43,810 bases of DNA from an uncultured Methanomicrobiales archaeon (lineage in GTDB: Archaea; Halobacteriota; Methanomicrobia; Methanomicrobiales; Methanospirillaceae), in assembly GCA_903832665.1 (NCBI GenBank), contig CAILCG010000002.1, positions 1 through 43,810 on the forward strand, written 5' to 3'. Below, piece after piece: positions 16,162-27,570 of this stretch. Positions within the stretch are counted from its first letter, which is position 1; every line of letters starts with the position of its first letter. The notes below the pieces were generated by a model. That model searched no databases. It worked only from the letters and a program-made list of their open reading frames with translations, and was not told the origin of the DNA. The position numbers were made by a program, and so were the translations under genes.

Positions 16162-19100
16162 TTACGGGACTTTGGGGAAACGATATACTCCCCTGGGCAC
16201 GGTGATCTCGAACCGGGCCCCTTTGCCGTACACGCCGGCCTCTTTGATGGTGATACCCGTGATGGCAAGGATCTCCCGGACCAGGAAGAGGCCGAGACCG
16301 GTATTCTTTCCAAATCCCCTCTCGAAGATCTTCTCTTTCTCCCCCGCCGGGATCCCGACACCGTTGTCCTCGACGATCACAAGGATTCCATCGGGTTCCC
16401 GCTCGCAGCGGACAGTGATTGCAGTCACCCGGACCCCGTGTTTGACCGCATTGTCGATGAGGTTAAAGAACACCCGTTCCAGCATCGGGTCGGCAAAGAT
16501 CTCCCCCCCGGCGGGTGCCGGAGAACCGGACCGGCACCCGGCTCTCCACGTGAGTGATAATCTCTTCAAGCGAGGTCCATGCGGGTGCCTTTACCCCCAG
16601 TTCCTGGTACGTCCGGGTAAACTCGACCTGGTGGGCGATGATGTCGGCAGCAGTGAGGATCTTGGCAAGGTAATCTGCCATCACCGGATCCTCTTTCTTC
16701 ACGGCGGCAATCTGGGCATAGCCCTGCAGGATCGTGAGCTGGTTTGCCACATCATGGCGGGTGATGCTGTTCAAGAGAGTGAGTTTATGATTGGCCTCGC
16801 GGATCGCGTTCTCCATGCTGTGGCGCTCGGTGATGTCGACGGCATTCCCGACAAACGACACCAGGTGATTCTGATCGTCAAAGACCGGAGTAATATTGGA
16901 CCGGTGCCAGCGGATGGAGCCATCCTTGTGGAAGACCTGGTATTCGATACCGGGCTGCATGGTTCTGCCCTCGATCGTCTTTTGTAATAACTCATTGCAC
17001 GCAGCCATGTCATCCCGGTGTACAAAACTCCGGAAATCGTGATCCACCACTTCGGCGGGGTCATGCCCGAGAAGTTTTGTCCAGCTGGGGGAGACAAAGG
17101 TGAGGATGCCATCGGGTCGTATCGTGTAGATGATACTCTGGCTGTTCTCTACGAGGGTCCGGTAGTTCCGTTCGGTTTCCTGCAATGCCTTCTCGGCTGA
17201 TATTCTCATGGTGATATCCCGGGCGGAGGCATAGATCAGGTTGCCCTTGGGGATGGAACGCCATTCGAGCCACCGGTACGTCCCGTCCTTGTGACGGTAC
17301 CGGTTGGTGAAGTTGAGGACTTCTTTCTGGGAACTCAGGGCCGCTACGGACGCCAGGGTTGCCGTAAGGTCATCCGGGTGCACGAGATCGATGAAGTGTT
17401 TCCCTTCGAGTTCCGCAAGCGTGTACCCGAGGGTCTTTTCCCATTCGGGGTTCAGCCGGAGGAAATGGCCTTCGGTGTCCGCTATGCAGTAGAGGTCCAG
17501 GCTGGTGGTGAAGTACTGGTTGATCTCCTCGGTCTTCTCCCGCAGGGATTCCTCGGCCTGTTTTCGCTGGGTGATATCGAAGAAGGTGGCTGCCATCACG
17601 CCGGGCCGGATCTGGAATGCAGAGACGCTGAATGCACCGCTGATCGTACCATTGTCATAGGTCACCTGCTCCGTCTGCCAGGGGTCCCCGGTCCGGGCAA
17701 CCCGCCGGTACTGGTCAGGGATCTCGGTTTGCGTAAGGGCAGGGAAGGCCTCTTCGATGGTCCGGCCGATAAACTGGCTGTTGTCAACCCGGAGGATGGT
17801 ATCTGCCGCAGGGTTGGAACCGGTAAAGATGAGCGAACCATCCTCATGAAGTGCATAGAAATGCATACCGAACGGGGAGAAATCGATCACATTCCGGTAT
17901 CGCTCTTCGCTCTCCCGGATCCGTTTTTCGCTGTTCGCCAGCTCATCGTACTGGCCCCGCAGCTCCTCGTCCGATGCCATCAGCTGCTCGTAGGTGGCCC
18001 GGAGTTCGTCGCTGGTCTTCTTCTTTTCCGTAATATCCCGGGCAACGCCCCGGAATCCTTTGACCCTGCCATCCGGGTCGAGCAGCGCCACCGCCCATAT
18101 TTCTACAGTGATGATGTGCCCGTTCCTGCACCGGATGGGAAGATCAAAGCCTGATGGAGGTTTTTTCGCCTCTACGCTGGCGATAAAGATCTCCCGGACA
18201 GATGCCAGTGCATCGTCGGGGACAAACGAGAAGATGTTCCTGCCGGCAACTTCCTCCGGGGGGTACCCCATCCCGCGAGACTCTGCGGGCTGATGTATCG
18301 TAACACGCCCTGCCCGTCCATCTCCCAGATAATATCCGGAGAGGTCTCGACAAGATCCCGGAATTTCTCTTCGGATGCCTTGAGCGCAGCCTGGTTGTCG
18401 GAGAGCTCCTCCAGTTGTCCCCGGAGTTCCTCTTCACTTGCCGTGATCTGTTCGCAGGCAGCGCGAAGCTCATCCTGCTCGCGCTGCCGGTCCGTCATGT
18501 CGATCCCGACACCGGTGAAGTAGGTCTTTCCCTCAATCTCGAGTCGCTTTGCCGTAAAGAAGAAGGGGATCTGCTTCCCGCTCTTTGTCTGCAGTTTTGC
18601 TTCGGCAGTAGCCTGCCCGTCCCGCATCGCCCGCCCTACGCCATCAGTGATGGTCGCGATCGCGTCATCGTCTCCCCTGTACCAGTCGATGAGATGCATG
18701 CCGGCGAGTTCCTCTGGCGAATATCCCGTGATGGATTCATGGGCTTTGTTCCACCGCACGAGCCGTCCTTCGCTGTCATAGAGATAGAGCAGGCCGGGAA
18801 TGCTCTCAAGCACTGCATCCGAGAAGGTTTTTTCCCGGAGGAGGGCTTCTTCCGCTTTCTTCCGGGCAGTGATATCCTCAATCGTGCCTTCATAGTAGCG
18901 CACCGTTCCCTTTGAGTCGGACACGGACCGGGCATTGATCAGGATCCAGACCGCATGCCCGTCGCGGTGATAATACTCCGCTGCAAAGTCTTTGATAAAC
19001 CCGTCGGTTTTCAGGGCATGAACAAAATGATCCCGGTCTTCCGGGTGGACATAGAGCTGGGTCCGTATATCCCCGATCGCCTCCATCATCTCCGTGGCAG

Positions 19101-20631
19101 ACTCGTACCCGGAGATCCGGGCAAACGTGGTATTGATGGCCGAGAATGTCCCTTCCAGCGTTGTCCGGAAGATCCCGATCACAGAGTTTTCGAAGAGGTC
19201 GCGGTACTTCTCCTCGCTCTCCAAAAGCGCCTCTTCGGTCCTGCGCCTCTTGATCACGAGCCAGAGACTCTGCATGAGGAGGGTGAGTTCCCTCACATCG
19301 GCAGGGAAATAATCAACAGGTTTGTTTGCAACACCCGCCACGAGAACAATGTGGTCACCGTCAATGACGGGGACATTCATGTGCCGGACGATCCCGGGAT
19401 GCCCGTCGGGCAATCCTTTTTTGGCCGGATTCGGGGCAGCATAATCATTGGTGATGACGGCACGTCTCTGCCGCACCGCCTCGCCCCAGAGACCGGTCTG
19501 CTCAGTCTTGTATACAATGGGCTTGTTACGGATCCGGCATTCTTCCATCACCGATCTCGACCAGGCATACATGGAGAGCTCTGTCTCGTCATCGTTGAGG
19601 AAAGCCAGGTACCCGAGCGGGCTGCCGGTAACGGCCCCGGCCCCCTCAACGGCATACTCGAGAAGTTCCCGTTCGGGACCTTTGGCCTTCTCTTAGAACC
19701 CGATCATGTACCGGAGCCGGGCTTCGCTCTCCCGGATCTTCTTCTCGCTCTCTTCGAGCACATCGAGCTGGCCCCGGAGTTCTTCTTCGCTCGCGGTGAT
19801 CTGTTCGTAGGCGGCCCGGAGTTCATCCTCCCCTCTCTTCCGTTCGGTGATGTCGCGGATCGCTTCGATGGCCCCGTTGACCTGCCCTTCTCGATCATAG
19901 AGCGGGCTTGCCTTAGCCAGGACCGTGATTGGGGTTCCCTTCGGGTGGGGAAGATCGGTTTCCGCCGTAAGGGAAACCCCTTCCCGCAGCATGTTCGTGT
20001 AATACCGTGCTATCTCATCCTCCGGCGCGGAGACCAGGTCGATTAGTATGGGCCGCCTCTCGCCGTAAAAAGGGATGGAGTACTCGTGGTCGCCTTTCCC
20101 GAGCATTACGGCGGCAGGGACGCCCGTCATCTCCTCGATGGCACGATTCCAGGCAATGATGATACCCTTGCGATCGATCGCAAACGTGGCATCCGGAAGA
20201 AAATCGATGATGTCGCCAAGTCGTTTTTCTGATTCAACCAGCGAGTGCTCGGCCTGTCGCCGCGCCACAGATTGCCGGATCTTGTGCGAGAGCTCGGCAA
20301 ACTGTGCCTTTACCTCACCGCCTTTCTGGAGATAGAAGTCAACGCCGTTGTTGATGGCCTCGATGACCACGTCCTCCCGGCCGCGTCCCGTGAAGAGGAT
20401 GAAGGGGACATCCCCGTACCTCTGGCGGACCGCTTTGAGAAAAGCAATCCCGTCCATCTCCGGCATCTGGTAATCCGAGACAATGGCATCGTACGAAGAG
20501 AATGCCGGCGATGCAAGCGCATCCTTTGCAGACGGGGAGATCGCAACGTGGAATTCCGGTGACTGCTCCAGAAAGATCTTACCCAGTTCCAGGAGATCAC
20601 GCTCGTCATCCACGTACAGTACGGAAAGCAT
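16162..20631 (-). pseudogene. Giant REC-PAS-GAF-multiPAS sensor kinase with three lesions
   Basis: Read as one gene of about 1,490 codons: a receiver domain (MLSVLYVDDERDLL, phosphoacceptor in IVSDYQMPEMDG; 20631-20270), PAS (20240-19850), a GAF domain (19690-19240), then a string of about six PAS domains to 16810, a DHp with SITRHDVANQL, and a HATPase with DNGVGIPAGEKE and GFGKNTGLGLFLVREIL. Lesions: an in-frame TAA at 19693-19695 between the first PAS and the GAF (MIGF stop EKAKGPERELLE, same frame on both sides); a frameshift near 18262-18290 in SPQSL/RGMGYPPEEVAG; and a frameshift in a C7 run at 16503-16509 just before GGEIFADPMLERVFF. Such hybrid soluble sensors are typical of Methanoregula-like methanogens. 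The gene is very probably dead. Confidence 0.82.
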
Positions 20632-20792
20632 CAGAGTTCTCCTGATCTATAGTATCCAGTTGCGCTGGTTATTCTATATAATATTGCGGGAATAATCCGA
20701 CATTTCCCAGCCGGAACAAAAAACGGCGGAAAAAAGAAAAAAATCCGCAAAACCTTAAAAGGAATCTGATTTAGCAAAAAGAGGCGAGAAAT

Positions 20793-23700
20793 TTATATTC
20801 CCGGTGATACGGTGTCGATGGAGCGGTACTTACCGGAGGGCACCAGGATCTCGAACCGGGCTCCTTTTCCCGGAATTCCTGTCTCACGGAGGGTCAGGCC
20901 GGTGATGGAGAGAATTTCCCTGGCCAGGAAGAGACCGAGACCGGTATTCTTCCCGTACCCGTGATCGAAAAGGCGTGCCTTGTCCGTTTCGGAAATCCCC
21001 TTGCCATTATCCTCGATAACCAGGACGAGATCCGGATCTGCATCACGAACACTGACACGGATGGTCGTCAACGGGTCTCCCCCATACCGGAGGGCATTGT
21101 CCAGCAGGTTGTAAAAGACCATCTCAAAGAGCGGATCGGCAAAGATCTCGATGCCGGGGAGGTCCACGACCAGCCTGACTTCCTTAAAGGGCAGGGATGA
21201 TTCTGCTTTCCGGACAAGGGGGGCAGGGTCCTGCCAGGCCGCATCTTTTACCCCCATCTCCTCAAAGAGCGTGGTGAAATTGATCTGCTCTTCGATGATC
21301 GATGCAATATGCTGTTCTTTGGTGATCAGTTTAAGCATCCGGTCCGGATCCGAAACAGAAGCCCGCGAGAGCTCGAGCCAGGTCCCGAGTGCGGTGAGCT
21401 GGTTGCGGATATCATGACGGGTAATGCTCGTCATGAGGGTGATCTGCCGGTTTGCCTGGCGCAACGCATCTTCCACCCGCTTGAGATGCGTAACCTCATG
21501 CAAGATCCCCTCGATCCCGTTCACCGTTCCATCCCGGTCATACAGGAGGCGGCTGCTCGCGGTTGCATAGTGCAGGTTCCCGTACCGGTCCTTCAGCGTG
21601 AGAGAGTAGCCGCTCACCACGTGTTCCTGGCGGAGATAGGAGAGGAACTCGTCCCGCTGTTTGGGATCGGCGTAAAAATCTGTTGCACGGTACTTCCCGA
21701 TGATCTCATCGGCCGAATCAAAGCCTACCAGGTGAGCCCCGTACGGGCTGATCATCGTTATGATGCCTTCCCGGTCGACCCGGTAGAAGACATCCTGCAT
21801 ATTCTCGATGATGTGCCGGTAGTTCTCCTCGCTCGTGCGGAGTTCCTCTTCCGCCCGCCTCCAGTCAGTAATATCCCGGAGTATGGAGATGAGACCCCTG
21901 ACCGAACCGTTGCTGTTATGGAGTGCCGCGCTGTGCATCTCCACAATGAACGTGGAGCCATCCCGGCGATGAGCCTTATAGATGTTGGAGGTGAAGGTTT
22001 CATCGGAGAGGACCTTGGCAAGTCGTTGCCCCACAAGACCGCGATCGTCACCGGTCATCCATTCAAGGACCCGGGTACCTATGGCTTCTTCGGGCCGGGA
22101 AAGCCCGAACATCTCCAGGGCCTTGGGGGAGACGTACGTGAGAATCCCCTGGGTATCCACCATGGCAATGCCATCCGGAGATGCCATGAGCAGGTTCCGG
22201 TGAAGCTCCTCGCTCTCCCACAGGAGTTCCTGGCCAGCTTTGAGCGAATCGAACTGGCCTTTGAGCTCCTCTTTCGAGGCAGCCAGCTCTTCATAGGCGG
22301 CCCTGAGCTGCTCATCCGCCAGTTTTGTCGCCGTGATATCCAGCTCGATTCCATCCCAGCAGATCCCACCGCCCGGCAGAGTGCGGGGGGCCGAACGGAG
22401 AAGTACCCACCGCTTAATGCCGGAAGGCGTACGGATCCGGACCTCGAAGTTCAAGGGGGACATCGTCCTGCTTGCCCGGTCCTCCGCATCCCTGAGCAGG
22501 AGCCGATCCACTTCGACAACCTGGTTATACAGTAATGACGGGTCTCTCAGCACTTCGTCGGCCGTCACTTCATGAACGCGTTCAACCCCGGCACTGATAT
22601 ACACAAACCGCCTCGTGCCATCCGGATCGATAATCCCCTGGTACACGATCCCGCTCGGGAGATTGTCCGAGAGCGACCGGAGCTGTTCCTCGCGCTCCCT
22701 CAGCGTTGCTTCCGCCCGCTTCTTCTCGGTAATATCCCGGGCAATGCCGAGGATCGCAGGTTTTCCCTGAAGATCTACGAGATCGACAAAAAATTCCGCA
22801 TCCCTCACTTCGCCGTTCTTGCAAAGGATCCTTGTCTGGAATTCCGAGGAGACATGCCCACCGGCAAACCTTTTTGCAGCCGCCGCCTTCAGCGGCTTCC
22901 GGTCATCCGGGTGAATGAAGTCCCAGAGCTCATGCTCCATGAGTTCATCATGCGAAAAGCCGCTGATCTCCTCGACCTGCCGGTTCACAAAGAGGAAGCG
23001 GTTGTCCCGGTACACGTAAATGCTGTCCTGGCTGTGCTCCACCACCAGCCGGTACTTCTCTTCGGACTCCTTCAATGCTTCTTTTGCCTTTCGCTCCGTA
23101 GTAACGTCATGGGAGTGAATCGCAACCGCGGTAACCTCCCCGTCCGGCCCGGTCACCGGGTAGAGGCGGTTCTCATAGGCCTGTCCGGTCCGGTCATCGA
23201 GAAAGACCAGCGGTTCCCGGGTAGCGATTGCTTCTCTGACATTGGTCCTTCGCAGTTCCGCCAAGTCGGGGGAGATGAGCGTGAATGCATCCCGCCCGAT
23301 AAGGTCATGGACGGGCAGGCCAAACCGTACCGTGGCCGCATGATTGGCGGCAAGGATCGTGCCCCGGGTATCCACCAGGAGCGAGACATCGGGGGGGGCG
23401 TTGAGCAGGGCGGTGATGGTCTGCTGGGCCTTCTTCTGTTCCGTGATATCCACGGACTGGGTGTTAAATGAGATCCTGGCCATGGGCCTGCACGCGGGTC
23501 AGCGAGGTGAGGGTCGTGTAGGCCCTCCCATTCCGGGACCGGACGAGAAGTTCGGCATTGCGCACCACGCCTTCCCATTCCAGCTGGTGGATCATCTCGG
23601 AGAACCGCTGCTGGTCGATGAAGAGGCCGATCTCCTCCATGGTCTTTCCTATCACGTCGCCACTCAGATTCCAGGTGTTCGTCTACCGCCCACTTCCGTT

Positions 23701-24056
23701 CCACGGCTTTTTTGATCTTGTGCCCCAGCTCGGCAAACTGGCTCCGCGGATCCCCGCCTTTCTGGATATAGAAGTCCACGCCATTGTTGATGGCCTCGAT
23801 CACCACCTCCTCACGCCCGCGACCGGTGAACAGGATGAAGGGTAATGTTTTGGACCGCTTTCAAAAATGCAAGCCCGTCCATTTCGGGCATCTGGTAATC
23901 CGAGACGATGACATCGCAGGCCGCGATAAGCGGGGAATCGAGCGCGGCCCGTGCCGAAGTCTGGGTAATTACGGAAAATTCCGGCGAACGTTCTAAAAAA
24001 ATCTTCGCCAGGTCGAGAAGGTGCTGCTCATCATCCACGTAAAGGACCGTATACAT
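20793..24056 (-). pseudogene. REC-multiPAS sensor kinase with deletion and frameshifts
   Basis: The gene begins with a receiver domain (MYTVLYVDDEQHLLDLAKIF, VIVSDYQMPEMDG) that loses about 11 bases after FLKAVQ (near 23846-23856) before [20 protein letters not shown]. After [11 protein letters not shown] the front half of a PAS is missing and the frame changes (23650-23690), giving [20 protein letters not shown]. Another frame change lies near 23470-23480 before [15 protein letters not shown]. From 23483 to 20793 the frame is open for 896 residues: about five PAS domains, DHp with SITRHDIRNQLTAL and HATPase with DNGKGISETDKARL and GYGKNTGLGLFLAREIL. The long 3' part could be expressed only from an internal start (ATG 23483), giving a kinase without its receiver; that is possible but unproven. 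Confidence 0.8.
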
Positions 24057-24230
24057 AGCGCTGAGGTACTCGAACTAGTGTCTGCAATACATTCTAGATA
24101 AAACAGCCGAAAACGCCACGGGTGAAAAGATTATCCGCAGGAACAGGAATATTACCAAGTACCAGTCCTCTCTGCAAAACGTAAATCGGATACCGGTGAG
24201 GGACGGAAAAAAAACAAAAGATACCAGACC

Positions 24231-24803
24231 ATGGAGTTCAAAGGAAGCAAAATCGAGAAGAACCTGCTCGCCGCATTTGCCGGTGAATCCCAGGCACGGA
24301 ACCGCTACACCTTCTTTGCAAGCGCAGCAAAAAAAGAAGGATACGAACAGATCGCCGCCATCTTCCTGCAGACTGCCGAAGAGGAGAAGGAGCATGGGAA
24401 ACTGTTCTTCCGGCAACTCAAAGACGGCGATGTGGAGATCACTGCATCATACCCGGCCGGCATGATCGGGACCACGAAGGAAAATCTTGCCGCAGCTGCG
24501 GCAGGTGAGATGATGGAATGGGGCACGCTCTACCCCGGTTTTGCTGCAACGGCCACAAAAGAAGGGTTCAAAGAAGTTGCCCAGCTCTTCACCAATGTCG
24601 GGAAGGTGGAGGCACGCCATGAGAAACGGTTCGAAAAACTGCATACGAATATGGTGAAGGGGGCGGTATTTACCACCGTAACTCCCGTGAAATGGTACTG
24701 CCGGAACTGCGGGTTTATTATCGAAGGAACCACCGCTCCTGAAAAATGTGTGGTCTGCGATCATCCCAAGGCGTATTTCGAGATTGCAGCGGAGAATTAC
24801 TAA
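24231..24803 (+). CDS. rbr: Rubrerythrin
   Basis: A 190-residue cytosolic non-haem iron protein that reduces hydrogen peroxide in anaerobes. The ferritin-like diiron domain has E19 (AFAGESQARNRY), E52 and H55 (EEEKEHGK), E93 (AAGEMMEWGTLYP) and E127/H130 (KVEARHEKRF). The C-terminal rubredoxin-like centre has C157, C160, C173 and C176 (WYCRNCG and KCVVCDHP). Length and every iron ligand are present. It is a single gene reading away from the decayed kinase and ends in a T-rich tract. Its electron donor is not visible in the window, although a flavoprotein gene lies 1 kb downstream on the other strand. Confidence 0.97.
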   Translation: MEFKGSKIEKNLLAAFAGESQARNRYTFFASAAKKEGYEQIAAIFLQTAEEEKEHGKLFFRQLKDGDVEITASYPAGMIGTTKENLAAAAAGEMMEWGTLYPGFAATATKEGFKEVAQLFTNVGKVEARHEKRFEKLHTNMVKGAVFTTVTPVKWYCRNCGFIIEGTTAPEKCVVCDHPKAYFEIAAENY

Positions 24804-24804
24804 C

Positions 24805-24812
24805 TTTTTTTT
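24805..24812 (+). terminator. T-tract terminator after rubrerythrin
   Basis: Eight consecutive T residues start two bases after the rubrerythrin stop codon. Archaeal RNA polymerase terminates at such T-tracts without needing a hairpin. The convergent transglutaminase-like gene ends 25 bases further on. Confidence 0.5.
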
Positions 24813-24836
24813 ATAAAAAATATCCCCCTTAAGGAA

Positions 24837-25457
24837 CTATCGCGGGAACACTTCCCGGTCGGGCGGGTTCCGCAGCACGTCACGATAATCCCGGTATTGC
24901 CGGAGCACCGCCACAACTTCCGGGAACGGTTCGGCATAGATCCCCGGGAGGTCCGCTTCTCCCGGTTCACCGGGAACGTACGCCAGGTGTTCACCCGGAG
25001 GCGAAAAGCGGGAATTGATTCCTGCCTTGTTTCCCCGGGGATCGATACGGAACCAGCCGTACTCAACCAGGTACACTGCATTGAGACCGTGAAGGCCAAA
25101 CGGTCGGCCGCACTTTTCAAGAGCAATCCGCTGGTAACAGAGCCCTGCCGGGATACCATTTGCCCGGAGCAGTGCGGCAAGCAGGTGGCTCTTGGCATAA
25201 CAGAAACCGGTGCCGTGTTCGAGCACCTCGGATGCACACAGGGTGACCGGGTTCTGGCAAAAGTCCCCGCTATGCCGTATCTCATCCCGGACAAAGAGGA
25301 AACTGCTCTCGGCAATCGCTGCCCTACCGGTCAGGCCGGCTGCAAGTTCGCGTGCTTTTGCCGTTACTGCCGTATGATCGTGGTCGATCACCCGGCTCGC
25401 GGCGAGGAAATCCCGGAGAGCCGGCCCATTCTGGCATACCGGGACAGAAGATTTCAT
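24837..25457 (-). CDS. Transglutaminase-like cysteine protease-fold protein
   Basis: A 206-residue protein with a transglutaminase-like core and the expected catalytic triad: Cys86 in HGTGFCYAKSHLLAALLR, His123 in GLHGLNAVYL and Asp139 in WFRIDPRGNK. No signal peptide or membrane segment is present, so it is probably cytosolic. The ATG at 25457 overlaps the stop of the upstream flavoprotein gene (ATGA), so the two are translationally coupled. Archaeal proteins of this kind are usually assumed to be peptidases or amidases rather than cross-linking enzymes; the substrate is unknown. Confidence in the fold is high. Confidence 0.85.
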   Translation of the reverse strand: MKSSVPVCQNGPALRDFLAASRVIDHDHTAVTAKARELAAGLTGRAAIAESSFLFVRDEIRHSGDFCQNPVTLCASEVLEHGTGFCYAKSHLLAALLRANGIPAGLCYQRIALEKCGRPFGLHGLNAVYLVEYGWFRIDPRGNKAGINSRFSPPGEHLAYVPGEPGEADLPGIYAEPFPEVVAVLRQYRDYRDVLRNPPDREVFPR

Positions 25458-26122
25458 GGGATCCAGCCCAGCTTCACCCACCGCTCGTACTCGTCGGTGC
25501 GGAAATCCCGGTTCTCAAGAACGATTTCTTTGAAAAACTCCCGGTTGCCGGCGATCTCCACTTCCTGTTTCGTATCGGTAAAACCCTGCCGGATTGCACC
25601 GGCCAGGGTCCTGCCGAGCTCCCGCGCCGCGGGTTCTGCGCCATCAAGGGCCTCTGAGTTCCCGCCCGTTGCGATACTGAGTCCCCCGACTGCCACAATA
25701 CCCAGGTAATTCATCACATGCTTCTGGTATGCCACGACATCGTCTCCTCCGGACGTGTGGGTGGTCGCGACCGTGCAACCATATTTTCCTGCGAGGACCT
25801 GGTAATGGATCGCGTCTGCAAGCCGGTCGAAGAAAATTTTCATCTGGCCCGAGACATTATCGAGATAGACCGGCGATCCGAATACGATCCCATCGGCCTC
25901 TTTGATCCGCTCGACAATGGCCGGGAGATCGTCTTCGTACACGCAGATGCCATTGAACGAGCATCCTTCGCAGGCCGTGCAGGCGGTGATCCGGGAGTCA
26001 CAGAGATCGATCATCTCTGTCTCTGCCCCGGCCTCTGCGGCTCCTTCCAGGACAAAGCCGGCAAGTCTTCGCGTGGCGCTGCGGGTGGTGTGGGGGCTGC
26101 CGTGGATGGCGAGAATCTTCAT
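25454..26122 (-). CDS. NADPH-dependent FMN reductase / iron-sulfur flavoprotein family
   Basis: A 222-residue flavodoxin-fold protein. The FMN phosphate loop GSPHTTRSATRR begins at residue 9, the cysteine cluster CTACEGCSFNGIC at about 48-60 resembles the compact 4Fe-4S motif of iron-sulfur flavoproteins, and the FMN-ring loop FGSPVYLDNVSGQMKIFFDR is near 81-100. Methanogen Isf proteins pass electrons from ferredoxin to oxygen or peroxide. This fits the nearby rubrerythrin but is not proof of pairing. The start ATG 26122 is clear and the gene is coupled to the transglutaminase-like gene. Confidence 0.88.
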   Translation of the reverse strand: MKILAIHGSPHTTRSATRRLAGFVLEGAAEAGAETEMIDLCDSRITACTACEGCSFNGICVYEDDLPAIVERIKEADGIVFGSPVYLDNVSGQMKIFFDRLADAIHYQVLAGKYGCTVATTHTSGGDDVVAYQKHVMNYLGIVAVGGLSIATGGNSEALDGAEPAARELGRTLAGAIRQGFTDTKQEVEIAGNREFFKEIVLENRDFRTDEYERWVKLGWIP

Positions 26123-26272
26123 GGGGTTTCCTGCTCAGGAGATGAGACGGCAGGTGATATTAGGATAGGGTAGCGTAGGATCATAGGGAAGTATAGTATC
26201 GGGAAAAGAGGGAGGGGAGCCGGGATTTCCCGGACCGCTTCTTTGTCCGTGATTCTGCAAAAACGGTTGGGC

Positions 26273-26295
26273 CGGGAACTGCCTTGTAGTTCCCG
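26273..26295 (-). terminator. Hairpin downstream of the small membrane protein gene
   Basis: A perfect 8-bp inverted repeat CGGGAACT/AGTTCCCG with a 7-base loop lies eight bases beyond the stop of the 26303-26584 gene in its transcription direction. It has the place of a terminator, though a T-tract on that strand is weak. Confidence 0.45.
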
Positions 26296-26302
26296 TAAAA
26301 GG

Positions 26303-26584
26303 TTATTTTTTCCAGAACCCTTCGAGCTGGTCACCGATAAATGATCCGAGGATGAAGATGATCACAAAAAGAATGATCACGATGAATATCCCGAACACTC
26401 CGAGGAACCCGACATCGAGGGTTATCTGGCCGGGGATCAGGAAGATCGACACCAGCACTAACAGTATCCCCATGATGATCCCGGTGATCGCACCGTTCCG
26501 GAGCAGGCCCATACGGTCTTCCTTTCCCCGGTGAAAAAAGCCAAATGCAATACCCATAATGAAGGTGAAAAGTTCAAACCACAT
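26303..26584 (-). CDS. Small membrane protein with two to three helices
   Basis: A 93-residue hydrophobic protein, not recognised as a named family. An N-terminal helix (FELFTFIMGIAFGFF, residues 3-17), a basic loop (HRGKEDRMGLLRNG) and two further helices (about 32-52 and 57-84) ending in GSFIGDQLEGFWKK. The pattern and length resemble DUF5518-like or similar small methanogen membrane proteins. A hairpin follows the stop codon. No neighbour suggests a partner. It is likely a real gene because the hydrophobic pattern and acidic/basic ends are coherent. Confidence 0.7.
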   Translation of the reverse strand: MWFELFTFIMGIAFGFFHRGKEDRMGLLRNGAITGIIMGILLVLVSIFLIPGQITLDVGFLGVFGIFIVIILFVIIFILGSFIGDQLEGFWKK

Positions 26585-26818
26585 GCAGATACCCTGTTTT
26601 AAGAAACACTATCGCCCACCACCACTAAATAGGTTCCGTGCAAAAGCAAAACCGGGGGGACACCGGGTCACCCGCGATCTGAAAGGCAGCGGCAAAAAGG
26701 TGTCAGGCAACCCGGCCGGATCAAAAGTTGGGAATTCTGTTGTAAGGGCATTGATGAAAAAAGTGGGCTGTTGATTTTCCTTGCGCCCGCGTATCCGGTC
26801 GGCTTTCCCGTACGGTAC

Positions 26819-27508
26819 CTACGCCGGGCTGATCGATAACCACCCGATCACCATGAGGGAGAGACCTGCGGAAACAAACGTACCGATCACCAGCAGGACG
26901 GGGCTCGTGGCAAAGAACATCTCCCGGAGGGGATAGATCATGAACGTGAGGGCAAAGAGGCAGATCCCGATGAGGATCTTCTGGTAGCTCATGAGCGAGT
27001 GATTCAGCCCGGTGATGACCAGAGACCCGCAGGCAAAGAAGTACAGGAACGTGACCAGTGCTGCTGCGCTGAAACCAGCGGTAGCCAGCACATACACGGG
27101 AATAACGAGCGTGGCGATGAGAATCCCCAGGAGGATATGCGGTGCAACCTGTTTTTTGGGAAATCCCTTCTGGATCGCAACGAACAGTATGAAGATCGAG
27201 GCGATCATCCCCATGTCGATCAGGCTCGGGAAGACCTCGTTTCGCAGCCCCATGAGGATATTTACGTACCAGGCGATATTCGAAATTCCCCAGAGCCCGA
27301 ATGCACCTGCCACATAGAGCAGGTATTCCTGCCGGCCTTCACGATGCCAGAAGTACAGGAAGACAAGAGCCGCACCAATGGCGGTGAGGATCTGCCGCAA
27401 AGGATCGTCAATGATAACAACGGAACCCCCGGGGCTCTGTCCAGAGAAAAGATCCCGGTTCCGGCGGTCATGGTATGTTACCCCGGGTCCGGGGGAAAAG
27501 GGGATCAT
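26819..27508 (-). CDS. Seven-helix integral membrane protein of unknown function
   Basis: A protein of about 229 residues with roughly seven hydrophobic segments (from LRQILTAIGAALVFLYF to LLVIGTFVSAGLSLMVIGWLS). The first 35 residues are polar and may not be part of the natural protein; the ATG at 27508 is the best in-frame start, with a TATA-like TGTATCTAAA about 30 bases upstream. No catalytic motif is visible. The topology resembles sensor-associated seven-helix modules found beside archaeal kinases, but no output domain is attached. Function is not assigned. Confidence 0.65.
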   Translation of the reverse strand: MIPFSPGPGVTYHDRRNRDLFSGQSPGGSVVIIDDPLRQILTAIGAALVFLYFWHREGRQEYLLYVAGAFGLWGISNIAWYVNILMGLRNEVFPSLIDMGMIASIFILFVAIQKGFPKKQVAPHILLGILIATLVIPVYVLATAGFSAAALVTFLYFFACGSLVITGLNHSLMSYQKILIGICLFALTFMIYPLREMFFATSPVLLVIGTFVSAGLSLMVIGWLSISPA

Positions 27509-27570
27509 CCCCAACGGGACCGGGGGAGAGAATTTTTTTTAGATACAGGGTAAAAAAGGTAAAAAAAGAA

